Source: Henckelia pumila
Taxonomy: Eukaryota > Streptophyta > Magnoliopsida > Lamiales > Gesneriaceae
Assembly: GCF_033568475.1 (NCBI RefSeq)
Contig: NC_133121.1
Span: 3,286,001 to 3,350,000 of the forward strand
Length of the DNA: 64,000 nucleotides
Direction: 5' to 3'
Shown: in pieces, positions 52,090 through 64,000 of the stretch
Position numbering within the stretch: position 1 is the first letter of the stretch
How the letters are laid out: every line of letters starts with the position of its first letter
Made by a program: the position numbers and the translations under genes
Notes under the pieces: generated by a model
Told to the model about the DNA's origin: nothing
The model's database searches: none
What the model saw: only the letters and a program-made list of their open reading frames with translations

Positions 52090-53110
52090 CCAGCCATACT
52101 GGCGTAGGTTCGGAACGCTATATCCCGTGCGCGCGCTACAATTTCACCATACACAAAGCTTGAAGACAAGCAAAGGTTTTATGAAAACTAAGGATGAAAA
52201 ACGGCATTCCATGTTCTGTAGCTTTGTGTTGCTCCATTTTCTGAATTTTTTGGCAGAAAACGACAATGGATTTACGCATCAAGGAAAGTGCCAAAAAGAT
52301 GTCTCATGACTCTCATTTATCATTTCATCTTCTCAAAGTCTCCGTGTTACTTGTAACGTTTTTGGAATTTGTGTTTATTATAAACATTTCAAATTCCCCT
52401 CTTTAACAAAGAGCAAAGCTTTATGATCATTCTCTTTAATTTTTCTATCTTTTTTTTTTTTTTTTTTTCAAATCCTCTTTTTAAATTAATGCTGAAGAAG
52501 TATACCATTACAGTAATTTTATATTAAAGTAGTGTTTGTAATTACTTATAGGAAACCAAACTTTGCGAAAGAAAAAATCAAAAATACTTCATAAAAACAA
52601 TCACAGACACTACCTAAAACTCACATAGAATTGAATACTGAGGAATATAAAAGCTGCAAAGGTTTCACGAAAAACACAATTAAGTTATATACAGACATCA
52701 CATACGTAACCTTGACGAAAATGCAGTTCAGTTTCTTTAGTATCAAGTATCCTCGACAGCGTTGCCCGACAAAGAGCAAGGAACAAAGAAATAAATGTCA
52801 CTATCATGTTGAACCCAAAAAATAATCAACATAAATACAAATTAAAACATTTCATCCGACGAACAAATTCTACAGACACAGCTTTGTTCTTAGAGCATGA
52901 ATCTGACGCTTCATTGTATTATAATTTGTCTGTAAGCTAACATATATGTGATGAAAATGGGCGAGCGGTAGGATTTTTTGGACTCCACGCCTCCATGTGT
53001 TGCACTGAGGTGCAAATTTGTGAAAAAACAAATGCAATGTAGCAAAAACCGGTAGATTTGGAGAAAAAAGATTTAAGAGAATAGGTCGGCGATTGTACTG
53101 TTCTGGAGTC
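52090..53110. other. Spacer between convergent YAF9 and bZIP genes
   Basis: Both 3' UTRs plus AT-rich DNA with a poly-T run near 52450-52469. No gene seen. Confidence 0.5.
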
Positions 53111-53120
53111 ACCAAGGAAC

Positions 53121-55730
<2,610 letters not shown>

Positions 55731-55794
55731 GTCTTCAGTTTCCACAAAATTTAGTCCGGGTTTAAATACAATTCAGTACACTCAATCTGAAAAT

Positions 55795-56790
55795 CATTGA
55801 ATCAACAAGCTATTATTCTCTGAACACGATATTAATCTGATCAAAACTGATCGACTAATAAAATTGCAGTAGGAATACCAAATACATACGTGCATTCAAA
55901 ATCAGAACGAATAAACAGCGTCAAAACCAAAAAAAAAAGAAAAGAAATCATAATTAAAATCAAAATTTTCCGAAAGCATTCGTTACTCGAAATATTTCCC
56001 CAAGAGCCGAACGCCTCAAATTAGCAAGAGTTTATCTATCACATTTCCGGTGCAAATCACAAACATCCCTCTGGCGCACGCTCCATGTGATTGATTAAAA
56101 GCGTGTATTAATGTGTGTGTGATTATATACACATATGTATGTATATTTCTCGCTCTACAAGCAACTTTCCCTCTCTAAGAAGATAGAAGTTGACGGATGA
56201 AACAAAATTTTCTCGGATTTCAGGACAAGTAGTACATTAGTCCTCCCATTTACTTTCCCACAATACTAGTCTCCTGCCTTTCTTCCCAAAAATGCGTGCA
56301 TTTAAGGTTTAAGCCGAATTTCAATTTACTTGAAATTAAATTTGAATGTCAATTTCCATTTCATTGCGACTGAATTTCCTCAGTAATGCCTTTTTCATCT
56401 GCTTCCATCTATCAAGAAATGTGAATCTCTCTCCCTATGTCTAAAACTTGTCCGAAATGCGAGCAAAAATTTCTACTGCTGCGCGTGCATTGCAACCTCT
56501 TTACCATCTTCATTTGTTTGATGTTTTCATTAAAACAGGAAAAATCTATGGATGATCTTCACTCGATATAATTATTAGCGTGAGATTCGGGTAGACCCAC
56601 CAAAAAAAATGGAAAACCCACCCATATTTATGTGTTTTAAACCCATTACCCAGCTTGGCTCGACTAATCTCCTACCATCATCCCCTTAATGCAACCCAAG
56701 TAGTTTCGGACGCGACATAGCCTATACACACCTGAGGTTAGCCGGTTGCCCCAACTCCAGTGAGATCTGGCGAGATGATGTCTTCCAACA
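55795..56790. other. bZIP upstream region
   Basis: Probable 5' UTR and promoter of the bZIP gene, transcribed leftwards. AT-rich with pyrimidine-rich tracts near 56145-56180. I see no coding exon in it. Confidence 0.45.
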
Positions 56791-56794
56791 ATAA

Positions 56795-57420
56795 AACACG
56801 ACAGCGTTGATCCGAAACAGATATTCAATCAAACTGTCGGAATGGAAATAAACAAACAGAAGTCCGACCCAAATTAATCAACCCACAGTCCAAAGCAACA
56901 AAAAGAAAAAAAAACAGCTTCGCAACTAAATAAACAAAAAAGTTTCTGGATCTGATCTAAATATCATTCTCTGTAGATCCAAATGCAACAAACACAAAAA
57001 AACAGCAGAACTCAGCAAAAAAAGATAATCTTTTACATGCATCTGATGCAGACAACTCAATTATAACAGTCCCAACTCCCAATCACACAAAGGAAGGCAA
57101 AGCCATAACCTTTAAAAAACAGAAAAGGATCTACATCCAAAATTCTTACCTCGTAAAATCGGACAAGATGTGAGAAGCAGCAAGAGAATAGCAAAACCCC
57201 TAATTGCCATTTTCCGTCCACTGTAAGAGACTTCGCCTCCGGATGGGCAGTGCGCGTGTGTGCAGGCAGGAGAGCAGAGAGACTACTACTCCTTTATGTT
57301 TAAGGGTCAAAATAGGAAACCCCTTCTGTAGGGATCAATCAGTAATTCACTCATTTATATGGGTGCATAATTAATTATCTTTCCAAGGAGGGGTAAATTG
57401 TAAGTAACTAATAACGCGTC
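56795..57420 (-). pseudogene. Duplicated 5' fragment of TRAP-alpha (promoter, exon 1, part of intron 1)
   Basis: Parallels about 31040-31690 of the TRAP-alpha locus in the same order: intron-1 blocks (GTTGATCCG..ACAGATATTCAA, GATCTGATCTAA, CTTTTACATGCAT), then exon 1, then the promoter (GAGACTTCGCCT, GATGGGC, GGGTCAAAATAG, GGGATCAATC). The exon-1 copy is 57150-57210: exactly 61 nt as in the real gene, begins with ATG, stays open (MAIRGFAILLLL..., compare MTIRVFLILCLL...), and ends with an intact GTAAG donor. No exon 2-8 copies are visible to its left before the bZIP gene. It is either the stump of a lost duplicate or a captured promoter and signal-peptide exon. Confidence 0.8.
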
Positions 57421-57424
57421 GAAG

Positions 57425-58880
57425 CGCCGTCCGTGGCAATTGGCAAATGTCAATGCACCGATAAAATAATAAATTATTTTATTTATTTATTTATTTTTAT
57501 TTTTTTTTAGCTCAATTATAGTTGGTAAATGAACTAATGAGGTAACAATGTATACAACTCATCTTATCTTATATTTAAAATTGGTCGGTCGATGTATATC
57601 TATAATAAAAAATAATATTTTTGATATTATATATATATATATATATAAATAAAAGAATGATAACTTGTACACTAGTGTGTCAGGTATCATCAGTCGGTAC
57701 ATAGCTTTTATTTTTTTTAAAAAAAATTGTTATATGCTAACATTCAATAAAAAAAAATTATAAAAAATTAATTACTGTAGTGGGTTGATGTCCATGATAC
57801 CCTGCATCACATCTTATATATTATATCTGAAGAATTTTTTTCCATAAATATAAAATCGAATAAATCTCCAACTGGATTTACCCTTACAACATTATCATAT
57901 GAATAAGATCGAATATATTCAATATATGTGTAAATGAAATATTATGAAATGCGTAAGTTATTATTTATTTTATTAAAAAGACGTGCATTTAACATTTAAT
58001 AATAATTTATGGACAAATTTAATTTCAATATTAAATTATTAAAACTCTAAAATGCTTTTGCTTGGCAAGAAGATGACGTGTGTAAATGTATAACGAGGCA
58101 ACGATCACATACAAAAAGAAAGAAAGCAACCAACCTTGTGTTTATACAAATGTTCTAAAAAGAGTGAGGTACATCTATGCATAAGATCAAGTTTAAGCAA
58201 GTTTAATACGAGTTTAAACGTGAAAAAAATGTTTTTAATTTTTATTATAGTTTTAATTATTTTAAGACAAACATTATATAAAATAAAAAAATAATCATAA
58301 ATATAAGATTTAATTGATGTTTCAATTTCTAAACTATAAATATACATAGTTATAAAATTGTTTTCATTTTAAAAAACAAATTAAATATTTCGTTCTAAAA
58401 ACGATTACTTAATCGAGCTTAAACATATTAAAAATCAAGTGAAATTAAACAACGCTTCAACGAAATTTTTAGAACACTTGTTTATATATGAACGAAATAC
58501 AAAAGAATGTATTTTTTTTTATCTCACCTTCTTATGTTTTTGTTTTGCTTCATCCCACCATAATAAATTGTAGGTTGACAATTTTCCAAATGATTTGTGC
58601 TAGTATTTTCCTACCCGCGTCTAAAAGACAAACCATCCCTACCCGCCGTTGGGTTGGGGTGGGTTGTGGTCGCCAGTCTCACTCGTCCATTTTCACACTT
58701 TTATTTATCACGTGAAACTATGATGTTCTTGCTTCAGAAATAAGTCAATATCCTGAAGATTGAAACAGAATCAGCGCAAGACCAGAATCATTTGCCTCAA
58801 TCCTCCAAAAACTAAATAGTTACAAGTAGAGAAACCACAGATCTCAAAACTGAAGCCAGAATGAAGATAAATTGTCCATG
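57425..58880. other. Spacer to ATP synthase e gene
   Basis: AT-rich, with (TA)n at about 57632-57650 and TTTA runs near 57478-57500. No gene. The part right of about 58740 is the likely 3' UTR of the ATP synthase subunit e gene. Confidence 0.5.
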
Positions 58881-58922
58881 GATTATTTCATCAGCCAGCA
58901 AAAAACCACAGAATGGGCTCCT

Positions 58923-60543
58923 TCAATGATGCCCCATGGCCTCAGCTTTGTTTTGAGATTTGGCCTTCGCCTGGTAAAATAAAGATAATGATAAAAATTC
59001 AGTCTTCTCAGCTCTAGGCAGGAGAATAGAATATAACTGCGCCTCAACGGTAAAACAGAGAACATCGGATACACAAAGTAAAAGTAAATAATATTGCAGA
59101 GAATATTTCTTCAAATACATGAGACATCACGGAACGCACAAGTAATTGAATCGAGAGAAAAAACTTAAAGAAAAAAATAATATGCAAAGGACCTTTGAGA
59201 TGATCACATTAATCACATTGGTCAGCAACTTCATTTTCAGAGGTCCAAAGAAGCATGCAAGTGTCAACATAAAGGAGAGAATTTAATGACAATGCAGAAA
59301 GGAGTACTCACATTCAAACGTATAAACAAGGAAAATTAAAATAGTCATGTGCACCAGCTTTTTGAATCACAGGACTATATAATCAACTCATTGCATCTTG
59401 AGCAACACGTGAAGCACCGCTTTTCATCTTTGTAATTCGAATAATCTAGAGAGGACATTATATTTCGTGAAAGCTGCAATGCATATGTTCAAGCTGTGGC
59501 ATTGATGGATTGATTGGGTAAAGACGATAAAAATGTGAACTCCTTTCGAAGATCATAAAAAAATGAACTTTTGATTCAAAGTGCAGAACAAAAGTCGATC
59601 CTCTCACTCGGCTGACCTTACTTGAAAATATGAGAAGTGATATCGGTGGCCAACTGACGATAAAGTTAAACCCCATGATACTTACATGCAAGTGCCAATC
59701 AAAAAGACGATATCAAATATCAGTATATCACCAGGAAGTCTATAGCAATCAATCACTAGAACTTAAACTAATGACAAACTTTCTGAAGAAACTAATGTCA
59801 AATGAGAGAAGCAAAGGGAAGATTCGTAGACAAACTAGACGAACATAAGGTTGTGCTAAATAAGAAATTTTTCAGAAAAAAGGATAGCACAAATTCTTTC
59901 AATCGAGACAATCACCAGGTTTAAAAACAGGGCAGGCAGACCCAGGATTCGGGGCTAGAGGCTAGATCAAACTATGGGATGATTCAATATATTATGCATG
60001 CGAAAATGTCTAAAGACGATAAGTAATCACAGCACAACAAATGATGGCACATCAAATTTATCCCCGAACATTTGACATACGTACACATCATTAGTTCAAC
60101 AAAAAAGCAGCAGCTTGAATCTAGTTCCTAAATTCGGGGCTTTGGGAAGCCATATATTTTGTTTTCCGTCAATCAATCATCAATATCATAATTGTGCACG
60201 AATCATGTAAGTCAAGCACATTCCACCCCAATTTCACAACGTCAAATACTCAGATTCAGCTGAGACACAGAGAAGAAGGAAAGAAAGAGAGCAAAATACC
60301 CTTAGAAACTTGAGCTTCATATTCCCGTAAACGAGCCCGAATGATAAAGCAGATACCCGAGCCACCTGCCATTCATCAAAATTCAAACAACTTTCATCAC
60401 TCTCCCTCTCGCACACACATAAAAACACAAAAAATAAGGGGAAAAAAAAGGGGGATAACAACGGCGGAAAGTGTGAAAAATCAATCAATTACCAAAGCGA
60501 GCGTGCTGGCGCCGGAGTACAGTCCAGGAGGCGGAGCCGCCAT
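58923..60543 (-). CDS. Mitochondrial ATP synthase subunit e-like small protein
   Basis: Three short exons (60493-60543, 60300-60365, 58923-58970) encode only 54 aa. The sequence begins MAAPPPGLYSGASTLA, has a single membrane segment at about residues 18-36 (VARVSALSFGLVYGNMKLK), and ends in a Lys/Ala-rich tail AKAKSQNKAEAMGHH. This matches the plant proteins annotated as ATP synthase E chain, which sit in the inner membrane Fo part and help dimerise the complex. The G residues of the helix fit the GxxxG-type packing only loosely. Intron 2 is 1329 bp, much longer than the coding sequence. Too small for simple ORF finding; all splice sites are GT-AG and the joined frame is clean. Confidence 0.9.
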
Positions 60544-60679
60544 CGATGAGAGTTGAGCAGAAAATAAATCAAAACACCCGATGAAATTGAATCTGTTGCG
60601 TGCTGAAAAAGAAAGAGCTCTAAAAGAACCATTGGCTTCTCTCCCAAGTCCCACGCTCAAGCCCTAGCTTTGTCTCTCA

Positions 60680-63640
60680 CGCGCCTCATCGTGCGAGTAA
60701 CGTAATCATCTGAGGAGTTTTAAATGTTTTATTTCATTTACCACCTCCAATTATCCACTATTTATTCAAAGTCAACGTATTTATCAGTTGCTTGGATATC
60801 TCGTAACCTATACGGCCATGCCTACTATTTGATTAAGTTTGAGTAATAGATAACAAAAAATTTGGTCCATCAAAGAGAAACCAAATAAAAGTTACATTTT
60901 TAAGGATTGTTTTTTAATCATAAATAAGTGATTTTGTTTTTTGGCTATCAATTTTGTGTGTTTCTTAAATCTAAATTATGTATTAGCTTTTTCTCAATTT
61001 GTTTGAATTGTAAAAAACTTTTGAATTCTTGATTCTGCTTTATAGAAAAGTGGTTGAGCTGAAAATTTTATATAATCAAAATAACTTATCAAATATTGCT
61101 CACTTTTGATTTTCAGTTTTTCAATTTTTGTTTTCAGACACTATTCACTTTTAATTTTTTTTATTATTTTATAATATATAAATTAAATCATTTTTTTAAT
61201 AGCAAAACATAGTTGCAAAATCTTATATCTCAACTAAACTAAAGCTAACACCGACAAAAATAATAATAATTGTAAACTTCACTCCCATTCCCACTAGAGC
61301 CGCTTTTCCACGATTAAGAGGGTTAGTAGTTATTTGGCATTCAATTAGTATGGAATAATTCAAAAAAATTATACAATAGTAATTGGAGTTAAGATTGCAT
61401 TATTATTTGTATAAAATGATTTTTTTTGCAAAAACAATCTTGATAATGATCGTAAATATTTAGTTTGATTAAATTTAAAATGCGGTTCATTTGACTTGTA
61501 CTTGTATTTGCTTTTGCTTAACTTATACTAACTTGTGTTTGCTTTTTGTTTCAATAATTTTTAATTTATATTGTATAACATTTGATTTGATTGAAGAGCC
61601 CTTTAAACCATATTCTCCTCATATTTGGAAGTGCTTCTCTCTGGTCAGTGACACTTCTCACTTTTGGAAACGAGAATGAGCGTGAAAAACGATACATAAA
61701 AACCTTTGTTCCGCAAACATTTTTTTTATTCCAGACAAAAGGCAATATTAAAGCACAACTCAATAGAAATCTAAAGGAGAATGAATATATATATACACAT
61801 TTTTTTTAATAATCGAATCTCCCGAAAGACATTGTAAGAACATTATATTTATTTCATAAAAAAAAAAAGAAGAAAAAGACACCGTTTGTAAGAAAAGGAG
61901 ATATGGATGAGGAAGATTGCGAGAAACAGGGACGGGGCAAACGAGGGTCAGTGGTTGCACATATTTTCCTCAACTTTGCTCATTTTTTAATATGTAATCC
62001 TCCAAATTTATAATAACAGATATTATTCTAAATGTAAAATGATTTATCCACACATGGCACAACCCCTCTTGTGATTAAAAAACAAAAAAAATCATTTTGA
62101 GCCTTTTAGTTTAATTTATTTGCTGGTCCCAGTGAGAAGAAGAATGTGACAAAGCATAGAAGGAATTAAAAAATAATTTGATCGATTCAGACAAAGCCTT
62201 CCCCACTCCTCATTCAATATTCATCCCGATCACAATCAGTTTATTTATTCTTTATTTTTCCTTGAATTGTGGAGAGTTGATTAAGGTGCATGGGCCGCAG
62301 CGTAACGTGCCTCCTCAACTACCTTTTCATTACTCTAACAGGAATTCTGGGAATTTGACACATTTGGCAATTTTCAAATTGGCTCTTTTAAACATGGTCA
62401 CCCTGCCACCTTATGTATATAAATTTATATATTTTGAAAGAGCCAACCTTGTTTTAGAACATAGGGGAATCTTCAAGATTTAATTGTCATTATAAGATAA
62501 ACAAGTAACTAGTCTTCCAGGTCGGACAAATTATTTTTCAGATGTTTTTTTTGCCCTCGATAAAATGATTATTATTTTTTAATTCTATTAACATGTCTAA
62601 TTTGGGTTTTGGCCTATAAAGTTTCAAAGTCTGATTGATACACTAAATTTTGATTTTTGCTATTTTGACTCAATTACTGGCATGTCATAATCCAACAATT
62701 TTCGATGAAATGCCAGTATTTTTGATCTCGACAATCTCCCAAAGATTTATCAAAGTGTAATATTTGTTACTCCACCATTCATCCTTCTTGGTGTTCGATG
62801 CATACATATGGTGATATGGGTTCTCAATAGTAGAAACAGTTTTTGAGACCCAACTCCGGATAGCCTTTGGATCCATTTCAAGTATTTTGGAACTACGACC
62901 ATTAAAGCCCAATATTCTGATTTCTTAATTTACTCTGTATCCATTTCAAGTATTGTGGAACTAAGCCCACTAAAGCCCAATATAATGGGCCCTTCCAACT
63001 TCTTTGAGTTACTTTTGATCCATTTTTCGGTGTTCTGTTTTTTAAATCATGGAAATGATCCATCCTAGAAGATACGAGTTTCAACTTTTTGGTCCGTATT
63101 ACCACATTAGAAGATAAACTGAGTTCAAAATAAAACTGTATTTTCTCGAATTGGACACGTAACCTTTTAATTTTAGTCAAGATATACCTAAATACGCTAT
63201 GTATCTAACATAATACTAAAAATTTAATATATTATTTATCAACTTAGAAATATAAGTGGTAATTATTAGATAATAAGTAACTTCAGATCTTTTTTTTTTT
63301 TTAAAAAAAAAGTGATGTTACAAGTGCTATAAAACATAAAAATTTAATTTGTCAAAATCTCACGATACATTAAACATAAAATATCGCGACATACAATAAT
63401 AAAATCTTAAGATATATTTGTTGTATGTTTAATATTATTAAAAAAAATATGATTTGGAAAAAAGCATATGCATTTTTTTAAATTATTAATCGTGACGGAT
63501 GTCAAAATCCAACCGTGGTAAAATAGGAAAACGTGTCCTCATTAACGCCAACTATGGTTACTTTTTTTAACCCTACTCACCACGCGTCATTCGAAAAGGT
63601 ACATGTCTCCAGATAACGCCACGCGTCCACGTTCAACGGC
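60680..63640. other. Intergenic stretch of about 3 kb
   Basis: AT-rich DNA with poly-A/T runs. It contains a 68-bp-period direct repeat at 62871-62990. No gene with domain, splice pattern or RNA structure was recognised. Its right end is the cyclophilin promoter. Confidence 0.55.
62871..62990. repeat. Direct repeat, 68-bp period
   Basis: ATCCATTTCAAGTATT then GTGGAACTA-like and AAAGCCCAATAT blocks occur at about 62871-62922 and again at 62939-62990, with a few differences. Confidence 0.8.
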
Positions 63641-63689
63641 GGAGATTATACCCCCTTCCATTATAATATCATCATCACTATCACCACCT

Positions 63690-63697
63690 AAACCCTA
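63690..63697 (+). promoter_or_regulatory. Telo-box (AAACCCTA) before the cyclophilin gene
   Basis: Exact telo-box 21 bp upstream of the start codon, so probably in the 5' UTR or near the transcript start. The motif is common in highly expressed plant genes. Confidence 0.5.
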
Positions 63698-63717
63698 GCT
63701 AACTGAATTTTGCAGAA

Positions 63718-64000
63718 ATGGTGAATCCCAGGGTTTTCTTCGATATGGCAGTCGGCGGCCAGCCTGCCGGGCGGATCGTGATGGAGCTCTACGCGGACGT
63801 CGTTCCGAAGACTGCTGAGAACTTCCGAGCTCTCTGCACCGGCGAGAAAGGCGTCGGGAGATCCGGAAAGCCGCTCCACTACAAGGGATCAACCTTCCAC
63901 CGCGTTATCCCCGGGTTCATGTGCCAGGGTGGAGATTTCACCGCCGGGAACGGAACCGGGGGAGAATCGATCTACGGCGCCAAATTCGCAGACGAGAATT
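63718..64000 (+). CDS. CYP19: Cyclophilin-type peptidyl-prolyl isomerase (5' part only)
   Basis: Uninterrupted frame from ATG 63718 to the window edge, 94 residues. It begins [20 protein letters not shown] and includes [16 protein letters not shown], which carries the catalytic Arg and active-site Phe, Met and Gln of cyclophilin A. The stretch [15 protein letters not shown] is the plant-specific seven-residue insertion. Single-domain cytosolic cyclophilins are about 172 aa, so a little over half is present. They catalyse proline isomerisation during folding and are the cyclosporin A target. GC-rich compared with the surroundings. The rest lies beyond the window, so intactness cannot be judged. 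Confidence 0.95.
   Translation, partial: MVNPRVFFDMAVGGQPAGRIVMELYADVVPKTAENFRALCTGEKGVGRSGKPLHYKGSTFHRVIPGFMCQGGDFTAGNGTGGESIYGAKFADEN

Noticed and set aside
55731-55745. GTG start for the bZIP protein
   Set aside because: Plant nuclear genes start at ATG; the ATG at 55730 gives the family-like N-terminus.

Overview
This is nuclear DNA of a flowering plant. It is AT-rich, and its genes are split by short GT-AG introns. It encodes two plastid-targeted enzymes (class I aldolase and triosephosphate isomerase) plus plant-only families: a GASA peptide, a SAUR, an Ole e 1/proline-rich cell-wall protein and a group I bZIP. Protein sequences and intron positions look eudicot, possibly asterid; the asterid part is a weak inference. 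I rebuilt 14 complete protein-coding genes from splice sites, and every joined CDS length is divisible by three. A fifteenth gene, a cyclophilin, runs off the right edge. There is one tRNA gene, one decayed SAUR copy, one further SAUR-promoter remnant and one orphan 5' fragment of a TRAP-alpha gene.

Layout. 1-4600: repeat-dominated (Stowaway MITE, several fold-back elements, a 1.5 kb fold-back Mutator-like element). 4600-8250: nine-knuckle CCHC zinc-finger gene (+) with a small MITE directly after the stop codon. 8598: tRNA-Glu(CTC). 9014: FAM192A/Fyv6-domain gene (+). 11857: plastid fructose-bisphosphate aldolase (+). 14949: UFD1 (-). 19360: V-ATPase subunit c (-). 22477: proline-rich cell-wall protein (-). 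27116: TRAP-alpha (-). 33366: plastid triosephosphate isomerase (+). 40188: ERD2-like KDEL-receptor relative (+). 44970: GASA peptide (+). 45840-48870: SAUR locus with one intact gene and two decayed copies, one SAUR unit carrying a young SINE-like insertion. 50401: YEATS-domain YAF9/GAS41 (+). 53121: bZIP29-like (-). 56795-57420: duplicated promoter and signal-peptide exon of TRAP-alpha. 58923: mitochondrial ATP synthase subunit e (-). 63718: cyclophilin (+, cut by the window).

The genes do not form one pathway. They are mostly housekeeping: ER translocation and retrieval, ER-associated degradation, proton pumping, Calvin cycle/glycolysis, chromatin, and cell wall or hormone response. The gene content matches a block I recall from Arabidopsis chromosomes 2 and 4 (about At2g21130-At2g21330 and At4g38740-At4g38970). 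The order differs by what looks like one inversion of the PRP-to-bZIP segment, and the TRAP-alpha fragment lies near one end of that segment. I found no operon-like or unknown multi-gene system, no CRISPR array and no recognisable virus-like element. The most unusual items are the TRAP-alpha 5' fragment with an open exon, a set of four fold-back Mutator-like elements with clean 9-10 bp target duplications, and the decaying SAUR cluster with a datable SINE insertion.
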